A stretch of DNA of 64,000 bases, from the NCBI RefSeq assembly GCF_019711685.1, contig NZ_JAIGYQ010000001.1, forward strand, positions 124,001-188,000, in the 5' to 3' direction. The position numbers were made by a program, and so were the translations under genes. Shown here in pieces: positions 47,008-57,409 of this stretch (position 1 is its first letter; each line of letters opens with the position of its first letter). This DNA comes from Helicobacter turcicus (GTDB lineage Bacteria > Campylobacterota > Campylobacteria > Campylobacterales > Helicobacteraceae). A model generated the notes under the pieces. The model ran no database searches. It saw only the letters and a list, made by a program, of their open reading frames with translations, and was not told where the DNA came from.

Positions 47008-47013
47008 ATTCTA
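47008..47013 (-). promoter_or_regulatory. Possible -10 element of guaA
   Basis: TAGAAT on the minus strand, 45 bases before the guaA ATG, preceded by TTTTTGT. A weak call from sequence alone. Confidence 0.35.
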
Positions 47014-47175
47014 ACAAAAATTAGCTTAACTTTTATGGGTTTTGTGTTTATTTAATATTTCTTTAACCAAATTCTTTTTAAAAAGAATTCTAATACAAAT
47101 AGAGTTCTAAGACAAGCAGAAAAATTTACGAAAATTTAGCAAAGCAAATGCTAAACAAAGAGCGTATGACTCTCC

Positions 47176-48450
47176 TTAAACAGCATAACAATATAACCCA
47201 ACAAGTGCAAAAAATAGCACAAAAGGCGTTATAAGCAGGGAGACAAACATATATTGCAAAAAGCTAATATGGATTCCATACCGCTTCAAACTTGCAAGCC
47301 ACAGCAATGTCGCTAGAGAGCCTATGGGGGTGAGTTTCGCGCCGATATTACAGCCTAGCAAATGCGCAAACACAAGCTCTCTAGTGGAATCTAAAAGTGC
47401 TAAGTTTCCAAGCATTACCATAGGTAGATTATTTATCACACTTGCTCCAAGACTTGAAGCTACACCAATACTAAAGATTCCAAAAAATGGCGAAAATGTG
47501 TTGAAATTTCTAATTCCATCTTTTAAAAACTCGACTAGCCCTATATTTTTTAACCCAAAAACCACAACAAATAACCCCAAACTAAAGACAACAATGCTTA
47601 AAGGTGCTTCTTTTAAGATATTAGAGAGTTGAAACTTTTGTGTTAAGATTCCACAAAACACGCTTAAAAGTGCTACTACAAGCGTAAAAATACTAAGTGG
47701 TATTCCAAATTTTTCTCCGCTAATAATTCCAATAAGTAATACGCCTAACAAACTTGCACAAAAAAACGTGATACTAGGCTTTGGCAAGGAATTTGTGCGG
47801 ATATTAAACTCTAGCGTTTTTGGCAGTTTGCGCGCAAATAGAATCCAAAATAGCAAAATACTCATTGCAACTCCAAAAAGTTGTGGTAGAGCCATTATAA
47901 AAATAAAATCCAAAAATTTAATCTTAAAAAAATCTGCAGTGATGATATTTGTGAGGTTTGAAAAAGTAAATAAATTAGAAGCGAAATCACTCATAAAGCC
48001 TATAAATAGCAAGAAAACAATGAGTGGATTGCGTGAGAATTTCACATTCTTAATGTGTGCTAAAAGCGCGATAACAAGGGGGGTTAGGATTAAAATCGCA
48101 CCATCATTTGCAAAGAAAGTTGCTAAAAGGCTTGCAAACAAGCCCATAAGCAAATAAAATTTCCAAGTCTGTAATGCTAAGGTCTGCTTATGCGTTGAGA
48201 GTTTTAGCATAGAGTATGCTAACACCTCAAAAAAGCCAAGTTTTTCAAGTGCAAGCGCAAAGATGATAAGCCCAACAAGTGCTAAAGAGCTATTCCAAAC
48301 CATTCCCCACACAAAGAAAACATCACTTAGACTAACACTACCTAAAACAAGACTAAAGAATGCGCCAAGTATGCTGACAAGCCAAATTGGAATCCCAAAG
48401 GGACGCGTAAAAATGCCAAGCATTACAAGAGAAAAAATCACAAATGCCAT
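47176..48450 (-). CDS. arsB: ArsB-family arsenite/anion efflux permease
   Basis: A 424-residue membrane protein with about 11-12 hydrophobic helices. The block GCNIGAKLTPIGSLATLLWL near residue 365 is the signature of ArsB in the ion-transporter superfamily; FANDGAILILTP near 115 is another conserved loop. It would export arsenite with proton motive force. There is no arsR or arsC in the neighbourhood; the gene follows menG by three bases, so it is at the end of a housekeeping operon. A general anion or Na+/H+ transporter cannot be excluded. Confidence 0.8.
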   Translation of the reverse strand: MAFVIFSLVMLGIFTRPFGIPIWLVSILGAFFSLVLGSVSLSDVFFVWGMVWNSSLALVGLIIFALALEKLGFFEVLAYSMLKLSTHKQTLALQTWKFYLLMGLFASLLATFFANDGAILILTPLVIALLAHIKNVKFSRNPLIVFLLFIGFMSDFASNLFTFSNLTNIITADFFKIKFLDFIFIMALPQLFGVAMSILLFWILFARKLPKTLEFNIRTNSLPKPSITFFCASLLGVLLIGIISGEKFGIPLSIFTLVVALLSVFCGILTQKFQLSNILKEAPLSIVVFSLGLFVVVFGLKNIGLVEFLKDGIRNFNTFSPFFGIFSIGVASSLGASVINNLPMVMLGNLALLDSTRELVFAHLLGCNIGAKLTPIGSLATLLWLASLKRYGIHISFLQYMFVSLLITPFVLFFALVGLYCYAV

Positions 48451-48453
48451 TAA

Positions 48454-49164
48454 TTAAAGTTTTTTAGCAATAAAAAGTGTGCAAACGCCCGCAGAAAATG
48501 CTCTTGTGTAAAGAGGTTTAAAGCCTACTTCACTAAGCTCGCAGTTGAGTTTATCAGTTGTCAAAAATTCTTCAATGGAATCTGGCAAATAGCGATATGC
48601 GCGGTAATTTCTTGACACAATTCCCCCAACAAAGGGTAAAATATTTTTAGTATAAAATCCCATTAAACGTTCTAAAGGACTAGGATTCTCACATTTTGTA
48701 AATTCTAAAATCACTAAGATTCCATTTCTCTTAAGCACACGCGCAAACTCACTTAATGCCTTTTTCCGCTCTACTACATTTCGGATTCCATAAGCAATAC
48801 TTAAAATATCCTTACTCCCTGCTTCTAGTGGCAAATTTGTCGCCTCACATTGAATAAAACTAATCTCTGGCATTTTTTTGCGCGCTACTGCTAACATTCC
48901 ATCACTTGGATCCAAACCCACAATGCTATGAATTTTTACTCCCTCTTTTTGTGCATTTTTTTGCCAATGGCTTATCATATCCCCTGTTCCGCAAGCAACA
49001 TCAGCAATCTCCAAATCCTCTGCTTTTTGAAGGTTCTTAAATGCCTGTTTGCATGCAATTTTACGCCAAGAAATATCAATTCCACAACTCATAACACGAT
49101 TTGTTAAATCATAACTTCCTGCAATATCATCAAACATTGCAATAATTTCTTGTTGCTTTGACAT
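48454..49164 (-). CDS. ubiE: Demethylmenaquinone methyltransferase
   Basis: Class I AdoMet methyltransferase for the last step of menaquinone synthesis (MenG/UbiE). Visible: MFDDIAGSYDLTNRVMSCGIDISWR at the N-terminus, AdoMet motif VACGTGDM, GLDPSDGMLAVARKK and SIAYGIRNV. The start is the ATG at 49164, which overlaps the argH stop by one base (TAATG), giving 236 residues. A 13-residue longer version is possible but would invade argH. It belongs with mqnE (10 kb) in the futalosine route. Confidence 0.92.
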   Translation of the reverse strand: MSKQQEIIAMFDDIAGSYDLTNRVMSCGIDISWRKIACKQAFKNLQKAEDLEIADVACGTGDMISHWQKNAQKEGVKIHSIVGLDPSDGMLAVARKKMPEISFIQCEATNLPLEAGSKDILSIAYGIRNVVERKKALSEFARVLKRNGILVILEFTKCENPSPLERLMGFYTKNILPFVGGIVSRNYRAYRYLPDSIEEFLTTDKLNCELSEVGFKPLYTRAFSAGVCTLFIAKKL

Positions 49165-50573
49165 TACACTTCTTCTAATGTATTTTTTGCAAGATTTAAC
49201 CACGCCTCTAAGCTTTCAATTTGCACAAGTGTGGATTGTGTAGAAGTTCCACCATAGGAGTTACGACTCTCCATAGACGCCTTTAAATCAAGGCTTTTGT
49301 GTGCCTCTTTTGGAATCCTAGAATCCACGCAACAAAGCTCCTCTACGCTTAGCTCACTTAAGTCTTTTTGCAAAGTTTCTGCATAAGCTACTGCTTTACC
49401 TGTAATATGGTGCGCCTCTCTAAATGGGATTCTGCAATGTTGCACAAGAAAATCAGCTAAATCTGTCGCGCTTAAATGCCCAACTCTGCAAGCCTTTAGC
49501 ATAAAATCTGTATGGATTGTCATTGTCTCTAGTGCGCTATTTAGGATTCTTAGAGAAATCTCTAACGTTTCAAAACTATCAAAAACTCTCTCTTTATCCT
49601 CTTGTGTATCTTTATTATAAGCAAGCGGTAAGCCTTTCATTACCACCAAAAGACTCATAAGATTTCCATACACGCGCCCACTTTTACCACGTAAAAGCTC
49701 TGGCACATCGGGGTTTTTCTTTTGTGGCATAATAGAACTTCCCGTAGAATACGCATCGCTTAAAGTAATAAACTTAAATTCATAACTGCTCCATAGCACA
49801 AGCTCCTCTGCAAGGCGAGAAATATGCATTATTAGCAAACTTGTATCGTATAAAAAATCTAAGGCAAAATCTCTATCGCTTACAGAATCTGTCGCATTTA
49901 GCATCGGGGCAGTAAAACCTAATTGCTTTGCAACAAAATATCTATCTGTGTCATAAGGAGTCCCAGCAAGTGCTGCTGCGCCTAGTGGGCAGTAATTATT
50001 ACGTTGATAAGAAGACTCTAAACGTTCAAAATCCCTTACAAACATACACGCATATGCACAAAGCAAAAAGCCAAAATTTATGGGTTGTGCATGCTGTAAA
50101 TGCGTCATACCCGGAAGCATACTTTGTGTATGGTCTCTTGCGATATTAAGAAGCGTGGTAATAAGATTTAACACAAGGAAGCGCAAGTGTTTATTGGAAT
50201 CCAAAACAAAAAGTCTAAAATCAAGGGCTACTTGGTCATTACGACTACGTGCAGTATGGAGCTTCTTACCCACCTCACCGATAATTTCTATTAAACGTTT
50301 CTCTATAGCCAAGTGAATATCTTCATCGCTAATAATAAACTTAAATGTGCCATTTTCAATTTCACTTTTAACCTGTTCTAATCCTTTAGAGATTAAATTT
50401 GCTTCTTCTTGTGTTAGGATTCCACACTTTGCTAACATTTGCGCGTGTATTTTTGAGCCTAGAATATCTTGTTTGTAAAGCTTTTTATCAAAAGGTAAAG
50501 ACGCATTAAATGTATCTAAAATTTCTGCTGCTCCCATACTAAAACGTCCGCCCCATAGTTTTTGGTTTGCCAT
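49164..50573 (-). CDS. argH: Argininosuccinate lyase
   Basis: Last enzyme of arginine synthesis, releasing fumarate. The 469-residue protein has the fumarase-superfamily signature [12 protein letters not shown] near 280, the [13 protein letters not shown] block near 106 and the HLQHAQP segment near 160. GGRFS at the N-terminus is typical. It overlaps ubiE by one base and follows hemJ by 9 bases, so hemJ-argH-ubiE-arsB form one transcript. Confidence 0.95.
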   Translation of the reverse strand: MANQKLWGGRFSMGAAEILDTFNASLPFDKKLYKQDILGSKIHAQMLAKCGILTQEEANLISKGLEQVKSEIENGTFKFIISDEDIHLAIEKRLIEIIGEVGKKLHTARSRNDQVALDFRLFVLDSNKHLRFLVLNLITTLLNIARDHTQSMLPGMTHLQHAQPINFGFLLCAYACMFVRDFERLESSYQRNNYCPLGAAALAGTPYDTDRYFVAKQLGFTAPMLNATDSVSDRDFALDFLYDTSLLIMHISRLAEELVLWSSYEFKFITLSDAYSTGSSIMPQKKNPDVPELLRGKSGRVYGNLMSLLVVMKGLPLAYNKDTQEDKERVFDSFETLEISLRILNSALETMTIHTDFMLKACRVGHLSATDLADFLVQHCRIPFREAHHITGKAVAYAETLQKDLSELSVEELCCVDSRIPKEAHKSLDLKASMESRNSYGGTSTQSTLVQIESLEAWLNLAKNTLEEV

Positions 50574-50582
50574 AATATACCT

Positions 50583-51044
50583 TTAGAATGGTTTTAAAAT
50601 CACTAAAATTGTAATGATAATAAGCACAATAGTTGGCACTTCATTATATGCACGAAAAAACTTACCACTTTTAAAACAGCGATTCTCCCTAAAAGCCACC
50701 ATATAACGATACAAACTATAATGATACGCAACAAGTAGCACTACGAGCAAAATCTTAGCATGTAGCCAACCTCCACTTGTTAGGAAACTTGGCTCTAACA
50801 CAAGTAGCCAAATCCCAGAAACAAATGTTGCAATTAGTGCTGGATAACCGATAAACTTATAAAGCTTTTCTTCTTGGATTTTAACCACTTCTACAAAGCC
50901 AGAATTTTCAATATGTTCGGCATGATAGACAAAAAGACGTGGCAGATAAAATAACATTGCCATCCATGACACAAAAGAAATAATATGAAAAATCTTGACA
51001 TAATAAAAAGTCACAGCAAACTCCCTTATAAGTGATTTATTCAA
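50583..51044 (-). CDS. hemJ: Protoporphyrinogen oxidase HemJ
   Basis: A 153-residue membrane protein of the HemJ/UPF0093 family with four hydrophobic helices. The conserved N-terminal His (VKIFHIISFVSWMAMLFYLPRLFVYH), the GGWLHAKILLV helix and RAYNEVPT near the C-terminus match the family. It catalyses the penultimate step of heme synthesis in bacteria lacking HemG and HemY. It is the first gene of the operon with argH. Confidence 0.88.
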   Translation of the reverse strand: MNKSLIREFAVTFYYVKIFHIISFVSWMAMLFYLPRLFVYHAEHIENSGFVEVVKIQEEKLYKFIGYPALIATFVSGIWLLVLEPSFLTSGGWLHAKILLVVLLVAYHYSLYRYMVAFRENRCFKSGKFFRAYNEVPTIVLIIITILVILKPF

Positions 51045-51141
51045 ATACGTGATTGTAGCAAAACAGGCTTAAAGTGGAAGAAAATTAAACATTTTTCTGT
51101 ATAATTGCAGAATTTTCTTTAAAAATTCCTAAGGAAATTTG

Positions 51142-51816
51142 GTGCTAGAATTGTTTTTAAGTCTTGATTTTATGTTTATAAAAAATGCGATTCCAACCTT
51201 TGCAAAAGCCTTATGGCTAACGTTGCACCTTTCGTTTTTTGGAATTATTTTTTCAATCCTTTTAGGATTTTTAATTGCTATTGTGCAATATTATAAAATC
51301 CGCTTTTTAAACACGCTAACACAAAGCTACATTGAACTCTCACGCAATACTCCACTACTAATTCAACTTTTCTTTTTGTATTATGGTTTGCCACAGATTG
51401 GATTGAAATTAGACAGCTACACTTGTGCATTAATTGGTGTAACTTTTCTTGGAGGAAGCTATATGGCAGAATCCTTTCGTGCAGGATTGGAATCCGTAGG
51501 AAAAATCCAAATAGAATCAGGACGTAGCTTGGGACTTAGTGAGAGGCAACTTGTGTTTTTTATCATTTTACCTCAAAGCTTAATGGTAAGTTTGCCTTAT
51601 ATTGGTGCAAATGTGATTTTTTTACTTAAAGAAACTTCTGTTGTAAGTGCAATTGCACTTGTAGATGTATTATTTGTAGCAAAAGATTTAATTGGTAATT
51701 ATTATAAAACAAGCGAAACTTTGTTTTTATTGGTGCTTTGCTATTTAATTGTATTACTGCCTTTATCCATTCTTTTTTTGCTATTAGAACGTCATTATAA
51801 ACGCTATTTGGGATAA
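51142..51816 (+). CDS. Amino-acid ABC transporter permease (PaqP-like)
   Basis: A 224-residue polar amino-acid permease with about five helices. The block IELSRNTPLLIQLFFLYYGLPQIGL and the EAA loop (ESGRSLGLSERQLVFFIILPQ) identify the His/Glu/Gln family. The GTG at 51142 is preferred over TTG at 51139 since the AAGGA site is then six bases away. It is followed after 111 bases by a second permease and the ATPase. As in the C. jejuni paqP-paqQ locus there is no binding-protein gene in the cluster. Confidence 0.85.
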   Translation: MLELFLSLDFMFIKNAIPTFAKALWLTLHLSFFGIIFSILLGFLIAIVQYYKIRFLNTLTQSYIELSRNTPLLIQLFFLYYGLPQIGLKLDSYTCALIGVTFLGGSYMAESFRAGLESVGKIQIESGRSLGLSERQLVFFIILPQSLMVSLPYIGANVIFLLKETSVVSAIALVDVLFVAKDLIGNYYKTSETLFLLVLCYLIVLLPLSILFLLLERHYKRYLG

Positions 51817-51927
51817 GAAGCAATGTTAGAATCTACACATATTGCCTTTTATAAAACTCAAAAAAACATTGGGATTTGATTAAAGTGAATTACGGCAATT
51901 AAAAGTATTTAATTTGGATATTTAACT

Positions 51928-52581
51928 ATGGAAATATTATTTTTACCTCAAAATATTTTAAGGATTCTACAAGGAGTGATTGTAACCTTGCAAATCGCAC
52001 TTATTGCAATTTTCTTTTCCTGTCTTTTTGGCTTTATTTTTGGTTATTTAATGACATTAAAATCCAAGTTTTTAAGGGGGATTTGTCGCATATATTTGGA
52101 ATCCATTCGTATTATTCCAATCCTTGCTTGGCTTTTTATTATTTATTTTGGATTCTCAAATGTAATAAATTTAAGCGGTATAAGTGCCTGTATCCTAGCC
52201 TTTAGTCTTTGGGGGATTGCTGAAATGGGGGATTTAGTGCGCGGAGCAATTACAAGCCTACCAAAACACCAAGAACAAAGCGCAAGAGCCTTAGGATTAA
52301 GAGAATGGCAAGTGCAAGTATTTATCATTTTTCCACAAAGTTTTAAGCGTCTACTTCCAAGCCTTGTAAATCTCTTTACTAGAATGATAAAAACCACTTC
52401 ACTTGCCGCACTTATTGGAGTTAGTGATATGCTAAAGGTTGGGCAACAGATTATTGAGGTTAATCTCATTAGCTATCCAACAGCAAGTTTTTGGGTGTAT
52501 GGTGGAATCTTTGTGGTGTATTTTGCGCTATGCTACCCACTATCCTCACTTAGCCATTACTTAGAGAAAAAATTCGTTTAA
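51928..52581 (+). CDS. Amino-acid ABC transporter permease, second subunit
   Basis: A 217-residue polar amino-acid permease. It has [20 protein letters not shown], corresponding to the RNTP segment, and an EAA-like loop [22 protein letters not shown]. It is paired with the preceding permease and followed after 8 bases by the ATPase. The two permeases probably form the membrane heterodimer. Confidence 0.85.
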   Translation: MEILFLPQNILRILQGVIVTLQIALIAIFFSCLFGFIFGYLMTLKSKFLRGICRIYLESIRIIPILAWLFIIYFGFSNVINLSGISACILAFSLWGIAEMGDLVRGAITSLPKHQEQSARALGLREWQVQVFIIFPQSFKRLLPSLVNLFTRMIKTTSLAALIGVSDMLKVGQQIIEVNLISYPTASFWVYGGIFVVYFALCYPLSSLSHYLEKKFV

Positions 52582-52589
52582 GGACGACA

Positions 52590-53327
52590 ATGATTTTATT
52601 AAAATTAGAAAGTATTGTGAAAAAATATGACAACAATCTTGTGTTAAATCATGTAAGCTTGGAGGTCAAAAAAGGCGAAGTATGCGCGATTTTAGGACCT
52701 AGTGGTTGTGGAAAAAGCACATTTTTGCGTTGCATTAACGGATTAGAGTCCATAGAAGGAGGCAAAATCTACCTAGATGGAGTGCAAATTAGTGGTGAAG
52801 GTGTGCAGACAAAATGGAGCAAAGTGCGCCAAAAAATTGGAATGGTGTTCCAAAACTATGAGCTTTTTCCACATTTAAATGTGTTAGAAAACATTACTTT
52901 AGCACCGATTAAAGTGCAAAATAGAAGTATAAATGACGCAAGAGAGCAAGCACTTAAACTACTGGAGCGCGTTGGGTTAGCACACAAAAAAGATTCCTAT
53001 CCCAAAGAGCTAAGCGGCGGACAAAAACAACGTGTGGCAATCGTGCGTGCATTATGTATGAATCCAGAAATTATGCTTTTTGATGAGGTAACTGCTTCAC
53101 TAGATCCTGAAATGGTAAAAGAAGTGCTAGATGTGATTAAAGAGCTTGCAGAAAATGGTATGACAATGGTATTAGTAACCCATGAAATGAAATTTGCAAA
53201 GCATGTAGCAGATAGAATCGTATTTTTTGACCGCGGAGAAATTGCAGAAATTGCAACACCACAAGAGTTTTTCACAAACCCTAAAAGTGAGCGCGCTAAG
53301 AAGTTTTTAAATATTTTTGAGTTTTAA
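52590..53327 (+). CDS. Amino-acid ABC transporter ATP-binding protein (GlnQ/PaqQ-like)
   Basis: A 245-residue ATPase: Walker [13 protein letters not shown] near 37, Q-loop [11 protein letters not shown], signature [15 protein letters not shown] near 139, Walker [15 protein letters not shown], switch His in VLVTHEM. Close to GlnQ. It drives the two upstream permeases. The binding protein must be encoded elsewhere, or the pump may export. Confidence 0.9.
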   Translation: MILLKLESIVKKYDNNLVLNHVSLEVKKGEVCAILGPSGCGKSTFLRCINGLESIEGGKIYLDGVQISGEGVQTKWSKVRQKIGMVFQNYELFPHLNVLENITLAPIKVQNRSINDAREQALKLLERVGLAHKKDSYPKELSGGQKQRVAIVRALCMNPEIMLFDEVTASLDPEMVKEVLDVIKELAENGMTMVLVTHEMKFAKHVADRIVFFDRGEIAEIATPQEFFTNPKSERAKKFLNIFEF

Positions 53328-53340
53328 GTTAAAGTTTATC

Positions 53341-53514
53341 TTAAAAGAAAGAATAATCACTTTTAGATTCTATATTCTTAGGCTTTCTAGGCTTTTTTTG
53401 AATTTCTTCTAAATCTCTTAAGAGTGTCTTTCTAAACTTATCCATCGTAACATTCTCTTGTTTTTTTAGCAATTTATTTTTAAATTTATTGCGTAATCGC
53501 ATTTTATTTTTCAT
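53341..53514 (-). CDS. 57-residue basic protein
   Basis: A short ORF between nadB and the ABC genes, with an AAAGGAG site 5 bases before the ATG. The product is 57 residues, very basic (MKNKMRLRNKFKNKLLKKQ at the start), with a helical middle KFRKTLLRDLEE, and ends DYSFF. The site, spacing and position 10 bases after the nadB stop support a real gene. I do not recognise the family; RNA or ribosome association would be a guess. Confidence 0.5.
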   Translation of the reverse strand: MKNKMRLRNKFKNKLLKKQENVTMDKFRKTLLRDLEEIQKKPRKPKNIESKSDYSFF

Positions 53515-53524
53515 CTATTCTCCT

Positions 53525-55000
53525 TTACTCTGTAAGATAATGTGCTCCTATGGACGCATCACGTCTAAGTGCTGATTCTATAATATTTTTTGCAGTAAGC
53601 AAACGCAAACGCAACAAACGCCCAACTCCACTTTGCAACATCACTTCTACACCACCTAGTGCTTCATTAAGTCCTGATTTTTTGCGCATAATACCGACCT
53701 TATTCCACATCAAATTGCGCAGAATTGCCTTAAGATTTTCGTCTTGTGTGTTTTGTAGAATCTCTGTGTGCAATAGAAATTCTCTAATTTTTTGTTCACC
53801 TTTTGCGCCATAATTCCCTAAAATATCTCTTACACTGCGTCTTGAAAAAACTAAGCCTTCAAGCAAAGAGTTTGACGCTAAACGGTTTGCACCATGCACA
53901 CCTGTGCAAGCACACTCACCCACTGCATAGAGATTCTCCATTCCTACAACCTTACCCACATTATCAGTTTCAATACCACCCATACAATAATGAAATGCTG
54001 GAGAAATTGGAATCTTATCTTTAGGTAAATCATATCCAAACGCACTAAGATTTCGTGAAATATTAGGAAAGCGATTATAAAAAAATTCTTTAGAAAATTC
54101 ACTTAAATCTAAATAGATTTCTTGTTCCTCTTCTTTTTTAAACTTTTCTTGTAATTTTAGCTTATAATCAAAAATACTTCTAGCAACCTTATCACGCGAG
54201 GCTAACTCACCTTTCTCATCATAATTAAACAAAAAGCGATTCCCCCAAAAATCCACAATCTTAGCACCCTCTCCCCTTAAAGCTTCACTCAAAAGCATTT
54301 TGCGTGCGTGGTGGGTTTTGACAAAAACGGTTGGGTGAAACTGCAACATTTCCATATCTTTAAGCTTTAATCCATTTTCAATAATCATTCCATGGAGTTC
54401 GCTAGAAATTGTATAAGCGTTTGTGTGATACTCAAAAAGCGCTCCCACGCCGCCACTTGCTAGAATAATATGGTTTGCATAGAGATTATAGTTTCCGCGC
54501 TTTGTTAGTACACTAACGCCATAACAATGCTCATTTTCAATCAATAGTTCTGTAACGGTCGCATTTTTCCACAAAGTGTGCGAGATTTGCGCCATTAAAT
54601 GCGAATGCAAAACGCGTCCTGTAGAATCCCCCCCTGCATGAATAATGCGTGAAGTGCTGTGTGCAGCTTCCTTAGTAAAAAGTAAATTGCCATTGATATC
54701 CTTGTCAAAAGGTGTTTGGCGGACAATTAAATCCTCTAAAACTTCCAAACTTTCTTTGCTAAGTGTTTTAACAGCATTTTCATCGCACATTCCAGCCCCA
54801 GCTTCTAGTGTGTCTTTAATGTGTAATGCAATATCTTCAATATTTTTTGCTACTGCAATTCCACCTTGCGCATAAAAGGTGTTGCACTCCCAAGGCTGTT
54901 CTTTACAAAGAATTAGTACTTTTAGGTGTTTAGGTAAATTTAACGAAGCATATAACCCAGCAACTCCAGCACCTACTATAATAACATCAAAATGCAACAT
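53525..55000 (-). CDS. nadB: L-aspartate oxidase
   Basis: Flavoenzyme for the first step of NAD synthesis (aspartate to iminoaspartate). The 491-residue protein has an N-terminal FAD site (VIVGAGVAGLYASLN), HSTSRIIHAGGDSTGR near 115 and MGGIETDNVGKVVG near 340, and ends in the helical C-terminal domain. HSTSRI and RxSxxHRL-like blocks place it in the succinate dehydrogenase/NadB family; length and context favour NadB. No nadA or nadC adjoins it. Confidence 0.9.
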   Translation of the reverse strand: MLHFDVIIVGAGVAGLYASLNLPKHLKVLILCKEQPWECNTFYAQGGIAVAKNIEDIALHIKDTLEAGAGMCDENAVKTLSKESLEVLEDLIVRQTPFDKDINGNLLFTKEAAHSTSRIIHAGGDSTGRVLHSHLMAQISHTLWKNATVTELLIENEHCYGVSVLTKRGNYNLYANHIILASGGVGALFEYHTNAYTISSELHGMIIENGLKLKDMEMLQFHPTVFVKTHHARKMLLSEALRGEGAKIVDFWGNRFLFNYDEKGELASRDKVARSIFDYKLKLQEKFKKEEEQEIYLDLSEFSKEFFYNRFPNISRNLSAFGYDLPKDKIPISPAFHYCMGGIETDNVGKVVGMENLYAVGECACTGVHGANRLASNSLLEGLVFSRRSVRDILGNYGAKGEQKIREFLLHTEILQNTQDENLKAILRNLMWNKVGIMRKKSGLNEALGGVEVMLQSGVGRLLRLRLLTAKNIIESALRRDASIGAHYLTE

Positions 55001-55110
55001 TTCTATTCTTTTAAGGCAATTTGTGTACTTTTTGGTCTAAAGGGTTCATCTTTGAACCCGCAACCAGCACTCAAAGAACTAAACAAAAAAATCTGTGTTA
55101 TAATTAAAAA

Positions 55111-55560
55111 ATGAAAAATGTATCGGAAGTTTTGACGCATCTCTTAAGTTCTCCTAGTTTTAAAAAACTCTATGAAATTAGGGAATCAGAGCATTTTATC
55201 CAAATGTTACCTCTAAGCCTTAAAAATGGAATTGCTTTTAGCTTTGCTAAGGATAAAATTTTGTTTATCGCATTAAGTCACCCTTGTTTTAAGCAGGAAT
55301 TCTATCATAAAATCGCTTTAGTTAAGCAACTCCTAAAACAATATCAACGACAAAAAAATACACTTTTAGAGATTATAGATATTAAGATTTTTGTAACTTA
55401 TGATGCCTATAAAAAAGAAGTGGAAAAAAATCAAGAAATTGCGATTCCGCAAGTCTATGGCGAACTAAGTCGCGGAGAATTTAAAAACCTTGCAAAAGAC
55501 CAAGAAATTCACGCACTCTTTGAGTCAATCCGAGGCAATATTTTAAAAAATCAAGAATAA
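55111..55560 (+). CDS. DUF721 (DciA-like) protein
   Basis: A 149-residue protein resembling DUF721, the family that includes the helicase loader DciA. The central part LPLSLKNGIAFSFAKDKILFIALSHPCFKQEFYHK follows the DUF721 pattern of a beta strand leading to a helix after the Leu-rich block. It directly precedes uvrC, as the equivalent gene does in H. pylori. A role in loading DnaB is inferred from the family and not visible in the sequence itself. Confidence 0.65.
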   Translation: MKNVSEVLTHLLSSPSFKKLYEIRESEHFIQMLPLSLKNGIAFSFAKDKILFIALSHPCFKQEFYHKIALVKQLLKQYQRQKNTLLEIIDIKIFVTYDAYKKEVEKNQEIAIPQVYGELSRGEFKNLAKDQEIHALFESIRGNILKNQE

Positions 55561-55573
55561 TTACAAAAATCTA

Positions 55574-57409
55574 ATGACAGAATCCAATATCAAACCTCTC
55601 TCTAGCTCCCTACTTGAGACATTAAAAAAGATTCCAAGCAAAAGTGGAGTGTATCATTATTTTGACGCACAAGGCAGGTTGCTTTATGTTGGGAAAGCAA
55701 AAAATCTAAAAAATCGTATCAAAAGCTATTTTCGTTTTACGCCAAGCCTCTCACCTGCGCCAAATTTAAGCCCTAGAATTATGCAAATGGTTAGCCAGAT
55801 TGCGCAATTACGCTATATTGTTGTTCAAAACGAAAACGACGCACTCATTTTAGAAAACTCACTCATTAAGCAACTCAAGCCAAAATATAATATTTTACTA
55901 CGTGATGACAAGACTTATCCGTATTTATGCGTAGATTTACAAGAGGACTTTCCACGCATTTTACTAACGCGAAAGGTATTAAAAAAACAGGGTTTGCGCT
56001 ATTTTGGTCCATTTTCAAGTGGAGCTAGGGATTTTTTGGATTCTATCTATGAAATTTTTCCTCTAGTGCAAAAAGAGGTTTGCAAAAAGGGTAAAAAGGC
56101 TTGTCTTTTTTATCAAATTAATCGCTGTTTAGCCCCATGTGAAGGCAGAATCTCCACTAAAGAATATGCAAAAATTTTACAAAATGCTCTAGAATGCTTA
56201 GAGAATCCTAAAAAAATCTTAGCACCCTTAGAAAAAAAAATGTTGCAACTCTCACAAAATTTACGCTTTGAAGAGGCTAAAATCTTGCGTGATAAGATTA
56301 TTAAAATTAAGAATCTAAGTCCGCTCTCTTCTACGGATTTTGCAAACCTAGTTGATTTAGATGTATTTGCATTTGTGCATGAAGAGAAACGTGCAGTTCT
56401 CGTGAAATTTTTTATACGTAATGGCAAAATCATCTCAAGTGCAACACAAAATCTTAAAAGCGAACTAGGCTTTGATATTCCAAGCATTTATAAACAAGCA
56501 CTTATTAATTACTATTCAAACTCCTTACCTCTAGTTCCAAAACAGATTCTGCTCCCTTTTGATTTAGGAGAAAATACACAAGAATTAGAATCCTTTTTGC
56601 GCAAAAAAATAGGCAAAAAAATCGCCATCCATTTCCCAAAGAGTGGGGATAAAAAGCGTCTATGTGATTTAGCAATCCAAAACGGAAAAGAACTTTTGCG
56701 ACTAGAGCACAATGATGAAGAAGAGATTTTTAGTGCGCTTAGAGTATTATTCGATTTACAAAATATACCCCATCGCTTTGAAGTTTTTGACACCTCACAC
56801 CACAAAGGTACGCAATGCGTTGGGGCTATGGTCGTGTATGATAGTAAGGAATTTATTAAAGAATCCTACCGCCATTATTTATTAGAAGGCAGAGACGAGT
56901 ATTCACAAATGCGTGAAATGTTAAAACGTCGCATAGAGGATTTTAAAATGGAATCTCCACCTGATTTATGGGTGCTTGATGGAGGTGCTGGACAAATTAA
57001 CCTTGCAAAAGAGCTACTAGATAGTGCTGGAGTGAATTTGGAAGTGATTGGAATTTCAAAAGAAAAAGTTGATAATAAGGCATATCGCGCTAAAGGGGGC
57101 GCAAAGGATATTTTAAGAGATGAAAATTTAGAAGAATATCATTTGGGTGCAAGTGATAAGCGACTGCAATTTGTGCAAAAATTACGCGATGAGGCGCACC
57201 GCTTTGCTATCACTTTTCACCAAAAACAAAAGCAAAAAACAATGCAACGTTCTAAAATTTTAGAGATTAAAGGCGTAGGCAAAGCGGCTCAAAACAAACT
57301 CTTAGCATACTTTGGAAGTTTTGAAGCAATTGAGAATGCAAGTTTGCAAGAGCTAGAAAAAGTGCTTTCTAAAAACCTTGCGCTCTCTGTTTTTAAGGCT
57401 TTAAATTAG
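55574..57409 (+). CDS. uvrC: Excinuclease ABC subunit C
   Basis: A 611-residue nuclease of nucleotide excision repair. The N-terminal GIY-YIG domain is at about 15-100 (SGVYHYFDAQGRLLYVGKAKNLKNR, split across the motif), a UVR segment (EEAKILRDKI) near 235, the RNase H-like second nuclease with FEVFDTSHHKGTQCVGAMVVYD near 400, and C-terminal helix-hairpin-helix motifs (LEIKGVGKAAQNKLL). Its stop overlaps the stop of the convergent 57406 gene by three bases. Confidence 0.95.
   Translation: MTESNIKPLSSSLLETLKKIPSKSGVYHYFDAQGRLLYVGKAKNLKNRIKSYFRFTPSLSPAPNLSPRIMQMVSQIAQLRYIVVQNENDALILENSLIKQLKPKYNILLRDDKTYPYLCVDLQEDFPRILLTRKVLKKQGLRYFGPFSSGARDFLDSIYEIFPLVQKEVCKKGKKACLFYQINRCLAPCEGRISTKEYAKILQNALECLENPKKILAPLEKKMLQLSQNLRFEEAKILRDKIIKIKNLSPLSSTDFANLVDLDVFAFVHEEKRAVLVKFFIRNGKIISSATQNLKSELGFDIPSIYKQALINYYSNSLPLVPKQILLPFDLGENTQELESFLRKKIGKKIAIHFPKSGDKKRLCDLAIQNGKELLRLEHNDEEEIFSALRVLFDLQNIPHRFEVFDTSHHKGTQCVGAMVVYDSKEFIKESYRHYLLEGRDEYSQMREMLKRRIEDFKMESPPDLWVLDGGAGQINLAKELLDSAGVNLEVIGISKEKVDNKAYRAKGGAKDILRDENLEEYHLGASDKRLQFVQKLRDEAHRFAITFHQKQKQKTMQRSKILEIKGVGKAAQNKLLAYFGSFEAIENASLQELEKVLSKNLALSVFKALN

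Noticed and set aside
55042-55059. Hairpin GGGTTC/GAACCC before the DUF721 gene
   Set aside because: Only six pairs and no T-tract; no clear link to termination or a riboswitch.
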